DNA of 7,098 nucleotides from an uncultured Clostridia bacterium (GTDB lineage: Bacteria; Bacillota; Clostridia; Oscillospirales; Oscillospiraceae), in assembly GCA_946619065.1 (NCBI GenBank), contig CAMOLY010000060.1, positions 1 to 7,098 of the forward strand, in the 5' to 3' direction. Positions 5,501 through 7,098 of the stretch are shown here, in pieces. The translations under genes were made by a program, and so were the position numbers. Each line of letters begins with the position of its first letter. The stretch's first letter is position 1. The notes below the pieces were generated by a model, which was not told the origin of the DNA, made no database searches, and saw nothing but the letters and a program-made list of their open reading frames with translations.

Positions 5501-6938
5501 GCTGCTGTGCATGGTGGTGACCAACGGCCGGCTCTACGCAGACGCCGCGGGCAGCCTGTTCCGGAAGCACGCTTCTCCGGATCTGCTCCTGATCCCGGCA
5601 ACCGTTTTCACTGCCCTGGACACCTTCCGCGCGGCGGAGCTGCCGCGGCCGCAGTTTACGGTTGTGATCGGTTTCCTGCTGCTGATTTCCCTCTGGGGAA
5701 AGTACGACCGCTTCATGGCGCAGACCCTGACCGTGCGGCAGCTTCGGGAGAAGGAGCCCGCCGAGGGCGTCGCCGAGGTCCAGGACATGACCAAGGGCAG
5801 CCGCGGACTGACCCGCACCGAGCCGGACGTGGACCGCTTCATGCAGAAGCTGGAGACCCGGGATCTGTGCGAACGCGTGATGGGCGTCTACACGCCGATC
5901 GCCCTGCTCAGCGGCCTGGTGATTACGCTGCTGATTGCCTTCGGCCTGAAGGAGGACCTGTTCTGGACCGGCTCCCTGATTTTCATCGGCTGCACGCCGC
6001 TGGTGCCATTGATGGCCTTCCCGCGGATGTACCGGCTGCTGTCTCTGCGCCTGGCTGACGCCGGCGGCGCCCTGTGCGGCTATCACGCGGCTGAGGTCTT
6101 CGGCGGAGATCACTCGATCCTGATCAGCGACGACGACATTTTCCCGGACGGCTCCCTCCGGCTCAACGGATTTAAGGTCTACAACGGCAACCCCGAACGC
6201 ATCATCGCCTATGCCGCCGCCGCGTCCCGGCGTTCGGTCAGCGCCCTGTCGCCGCTGTTCGAGGATCTGCTCCGGACCCACGTCTGCCGCCGCTACACCG
6301 TGGACAGCTTCCGCTACTATGATTCCGGCGGCATCGGCGCAACGATCATCGGAGACGTGGTGCTGATGGGTTCTCTGGACTTCATGCGGCACATGGGCGT
6401 TCACATGGACCGCGGCACCAAGGTCCGGCAGGCCGTCTATCTCTCCATCAACGGAGAGCTTGCCGCCGTCTTCGCGGTCAAATACGTTCCGCCTGAGAAT
6501 CTCCGCAAGGGACTTGCCGCCATTGCCGGCAGCCGCCATTTCAAGGGCATTCTGGTGACCCGCACCTTCCTCGGCACCCCCGGCTTCCTGAAGGCCAGAT
6601 TCGGGATCCCCACCGGCACCTTCGCCTATCCCTCCACAAAGGAACGGCTGCGCCTGTCCGAAACCGAGCTTCGGGACTCCGGAGAACAGGGCGCGATCCT
6701 GACCGAGGGCAGCTTCTCTGGCTTTGCGCAGGCAGCCGCCGGCGGACGGCTTCTGCGATCCGGCTCGGTTGCGGCCGTGATCCTGAGCCTGATCTGCGGC
6801 ATCGTCGGTCTGCTGCTGATGACCGTTCTTGCGGTTCTGCCGGCAACCGAAACCGCGACCGCCATCAATCTGCTGCTCTACGCAGGGGCCTGGATGATTC
6901 CGACCCTGCTGCTCATCACCCGGGCCAGGCATTTCTGA
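2550..6938 (+). CDS. giant disordered-tail membrane protein with a degenerate P1B-type ATPase core (putative pseudoenzyme)
   Basis: I do not recognise this 1462-residue protein as a named family. Residues 1 to about 930 are Pro/Ala/Glu/Gln/Arg-rich and lack membrane helices. They are broken by short hydrophobic islands: 29-44, 76-92, 284-302, GWLYRLLHPTDEDLFPAYF (475-493) and three QLP repeats (518-565). There is also a basic Ala/Arg/Lys/Glu helix (156-181). From about 944 the protein is membrane-bound, with helices near 944-963, 977-993, 1011-1026, 1036-1050, 1116-1132, 1137-1157, 1407-1430 and 1438-1456. A 240-residue soluble region lies between the sixth and seventh helices. This is P1B ATPase topology, and the soluble region aligns by eye with P and N domains, but the catalytic motifs are lost (see the core entry). 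The ATG follows the rlmB stop by 10 bases, with a GGAGTGAG stretch (2533-2540) as a modest ribosome binding site, so translation may depend on rlmB. The frame stays open for 4.4 kb and has coherent domains, so it is a real gene. A membrane scaffold or regulatory role is speculation. Confidence 0.85.
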   Translation: MKKHGKQSKPIPPEQSETPLSPSKPEEEDFARQLAVLFQAELGETEKRGGEETAAPDAPDPAPSAQADEPRPEAPIDMRALNQAVNDLLQESEPAEQPEDAAAPPESPQAAPVSEPEPIQLDLGRAEQPQAAQAAEPEANSASSGPEPPAEPKQSRRALRAERKAARRAEKAARNAEKAARPGPAPAEFESEAQPGTAPEQPSAPLQALTAEAEALPARTDPAFAFAPDKTAANPEAGLESVFPPKNAPVQPSPALKLHLGDDTAPIPRPAAEPQTELSAEEEWSDSELFAAVDALLSRQIFGGTAAGRHPEGRTADRSGNDEQNQTSVQTSGQSRPEAAAIKPEPAGFGGETRRFSIGDADAAQQMPPESTEALPDLSEVFPAQAVQEAPAPVEEGSDAATEPAVPEARPEPTAPEARPEPTAPEAAQEAMPEPAQEAAEAPAQTAGTAETPEAVLPADPVWRRRRPPREKKRGWLYRLLHPTDEDLFPAYFEASEPQTDQPGPEDLEVQAQDLLPDQLPLDGFHARTASGSGSWGLPNQLPLDESFRAELPRQSRNTDQLPAWLQEYRDSGEAPADAEIPDWIKSLSASDQNTLPMQPLYPDGELPDGEAPAEEPPVRQEAPAVEDADGPDGPDLIPQVRMQSNSYGPRTGFLHLEDLLAAAVPMESVSQADGAPQSGASKRRPRRSTDSVSIPPVIPEEISTVEENPAGLTPEKERRRHRNARSSDPEPPRSGRRSRESEKPESVEPPRPAPRRERVREADGAGTPAPERPAPRKARGQQTQQAGQSAEKAVREPAQTAHQREMSRRESPRPGQTDSELPGKAAPAAGSADAEKAAAAADAPAEQAPAAQAAVTTVVSASVKRHSRENQAAAEAQPEAPAPKKAPAPRQRQDGPAPHPEAGEKTAPARRRTRRNEPDTAVLHPEEAYRKYVRNLSTLGTKLVMTALFAGLSLFFSLYLSLNWRFLPDFFSGGTTVYVLLALLLCMVVTNGRLYADAAGSLFRKHASPDLLLIPATVFTALDTFRAAELPRPQFTVVIGFLLLISLWGKYDRFMAQTLTVRQLREKEPAEGVAEVQDMTKGSRGLTRTEPDVDRFMQKLETRDLCERVMGVYTPIALLSGLVITLLIAFGLKEDLFWTGSLIFIGCTPLVPLMAFPRMYRLLSLRLADAGGALCGYHAAEVFGGDHSILISDDDIFPDGSLRLNGFKVYNGNPERIIAYAAAASRRSVSALSPLFEDLLRTHVCRRYTVDSFRYYDSGGIGATIIGDVVLMGSLDFMRHMGVHMDRGTKVRQAVYLSINGELAAVFAVKYVPPENLRKGLAAIAGSRHFKGILVTRTFLGTPGFLKARFGIPTGTFAYPSTKERLRLSETELRDSGEQGAILTEGSFSGFAQAAAGGRLLRSGSVAAVILSLICGIVGLLLMTVLAVLPATETATAINLLLYAGAWMIPTLLLITRARHF
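3768..3830 (+). repeat. 27-bp in-frame tandem repeat, 2.3 copies
   Basis: Two identical 27-base units (3768-3794 and 3795-3821) are followed by the first 9 bases of a third. Each encodes PEARPEPTA, starting at residue 407 of the large protein. Base-for-base identity points to recent slippage or duplication in the disordered tail, where length change is probably tolerated. Confidence 0.9.
4101..4244 (+). repeat. three QLP peptide repeats in the tail of the large protein
   Basis: The protein shows DQLPLDGF (518-525), NQLPLDESF (540-548) and DQLPAWLQEY (560-569), spaced 22 and 20 residues apart. The codons differ between copies, so the peptide is conserved beyond the DNA, unlike the nearby 27-bp repeat. 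This suggests a selected short linear motif, possibly a docking site, although no partner is known. Confidence 0.7.
5340..6938 (+). other. degenerate P1B-type ATPase core of the large protein (residues 931-1462)
   Basis: Seen in the sequence: LADAGGALCGYHAAEVF (1168-1184) sits where P1B pumps have a GxxxKGGxxLE-like stretch. SDDDIFPDG (1193-1201) aligns with DKTGTLTxG, putting Ser1193 at the phosphorylated Asp. SGGIGATIIGDVVLMGS (1259-1275) resembles the N-domain GxG and VGN region. INGELAAVFAVKYVPPENLR (1300-1319) resembles VDGELAGVIALxDxxxPEAR. LVTRTF (1335-1340) replaces LTGDN, PSTK (1361-1364) keeps the P-domain Lys, and ILTEGSFSG (1383-1391) replaces MVGDGINDA. The loop at 1051-1115 is too short for a normal actuator domain and has no TGE. 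The membrane CPC motif appears as CTP (1148-1150). Loss of all four catalytic signatures implies no ATP-driven transport. The homology is my own alignment by eye. Confidence 0.7.
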
Positions 6939-6954
6939 GCCCGCGGGGGCAAGC

Positions 6955-6994
6955 CGCCCACGGCGCACAGGTCCCTGCGGCAGTCGGGCGTTTT
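6955..6994 (+). terminator. possible weak terminator after the large gene
   Basis: CGCCC (6955-6959) pairs with GGGCG (6986-6990), and TTTT (6991-6994) follows. The 26-base interior can form a small inner CGCA/TGCG stem but is otherwise poorly paired. A competing GGGC/GCCC hairpin (6947-6959) overlaps the left arm. The location, 16 bases past the stop codon and before a new promoter, supports it more than its structure does. Confidence 0.45.
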
Positions 6995-7020
6995 CGCAGA
7001 AAAAACAGGACAATTCATAA

Positions 7021-7049
7021 TTGACAAGCGAAGCATCATTGTATATAAT
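7021..7049 (+). promoter_or_regulatory. perfect-consensus sigma-A promoter for the next gene
   Basis: TTGACA (7021-7026), a 17-base spacer and TATAAT (7044-7049) match the sigma-A consensus exactly. An inverted repeat CAATT-CAT-AATTG (7011-7023) overlaps the -35 box, and a palindrome ACAATTGT (7054-7061) lies at the expected transcription start. Both are candidate operators, although short AT-rich palindromes also arise by chance. Confidence 0.85.
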
Positions 7050-7087
7050 AGGAACAATTGTGGCGTAAACGGCGTTTGGGCCGCACG

Positions 7088-7094
7088 AAAGGAG
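7088..7094 (+). promoter_or_regulatory. ribosome binding site of a gene starting just beyond the window
   Basis: AAAGGAG ends 4 bases before the window edge, about 40 bases after the consensus -10 box. The start codon should lie within the next few bases. The leader also holds AAACG-G-CGTTT (7067-7077), an 11-base inverted repeat. The identity of the gene cannot be seen. Confidence 0.7.
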
Positions 7095-7098
7095 AAAA

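Noticed and set aside
5340..6938. The large protein as a working heavy-metal exporting ATPase
   Set aside because: The phosphorylation, TGD, GDGxND and TGE motifs are absent and there is no N-terminal CxxC metal-binding domain, so transport activity is not supported.
2976..7013. A 1345-codon open frame on the minus strand, antisense to the large gene
   Set aside because: It is rich in Arg, Gly and Gln with no recognisable domain. It is explained by GC-rich codon use on the plus strand, which removes stop codons from the antisense. The plus-strand frame has membrane helices and P-type ATPase-like blocks.
1..7098. CRISPR array, tRNA or rRNA gene, insertion sequence or attachment site
   Set aside because: No regularly spaced repeats, cloverleaf sequence, transposase or terminal repeats were seen. 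The only tandem repeat is the coding 27-bp unit at 3768-3830.

Overview
The window looks like a chromosomal housekeeping region from a GC-rich member of the Clostridia, most likely the Oscillospiraceae/Ruminococcaceae group. The coding DNA is strongly GC-rich with G/C-ending codons. The intergenic gaps are AT-rich and carry textbook Gram-positive sigma-A promoters and purine-rich Shine-Dalgarno sequences. The placement also rests on gene content: a MiaB whose first cysteine motif reads CQQN, a YibE/F-family membrane protein and a TrmH/RlmB-type methyltransferase. It is an inference; no marker gene settles the genus.

Layout. Positions 1-140 (minus strand) hold the first 46 codons of miaB, starting at a TTG. 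Positions 141-292 hold two back-to-back promoters, one for miaB and one for the rightward gene. Positions 293-1564 encode a 423-residue YibE/F-family membrane protein, followed by a strong terminator hairpin with a UUCG loop (1578-1603). A new promoter (1660-1688) drives rlmB (1739-2539), a 23S rRNA 2'-O-ribose methyltransferase of the SPOUT class. Only 10 bases later begins a 1462-residue gene (2550-6938), probably co-transcribed with rlmB. The last 160 bases hold a possible weak terminator, a perfect-consensus promoter (7021-7049) and a ribosome binding site for a gene that starts just past the window.

The 1462-residue protein is the notable object. About 930 residues of Pro/Ala/Glu/Arg-rich, apparently disordered sequence precede a C-terminal membrane part. 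That part has the layout of a P1B (heavy-metal type) P-type ATPase: four membrane helices, a cytosolic loop, two helices, a large cytosolic P/N-like region, two helices. The P/N-like region can be aligned by eye with P1B ATPases over long stretches. However, the phosphorylated Asp of DKTGT, the TGD motif, the GDGxND motif and the actuator TGE motif are all replaced or absent. I read it as a catalytically dead P-type ATPase relative fused to a very long cytosolic tail. I do not recognise it as a described family, and its function is unknown.

Two of the named genes act on translation (MiaB modifies tRNA, RlmB modifies 23S rRNA). The YibE/F protein and the pseudo-ATPase are membrane proteins without an assigned role. 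Apart from the probable rlmB operon, nothing in the sequence shows that the four genes form one pathway.
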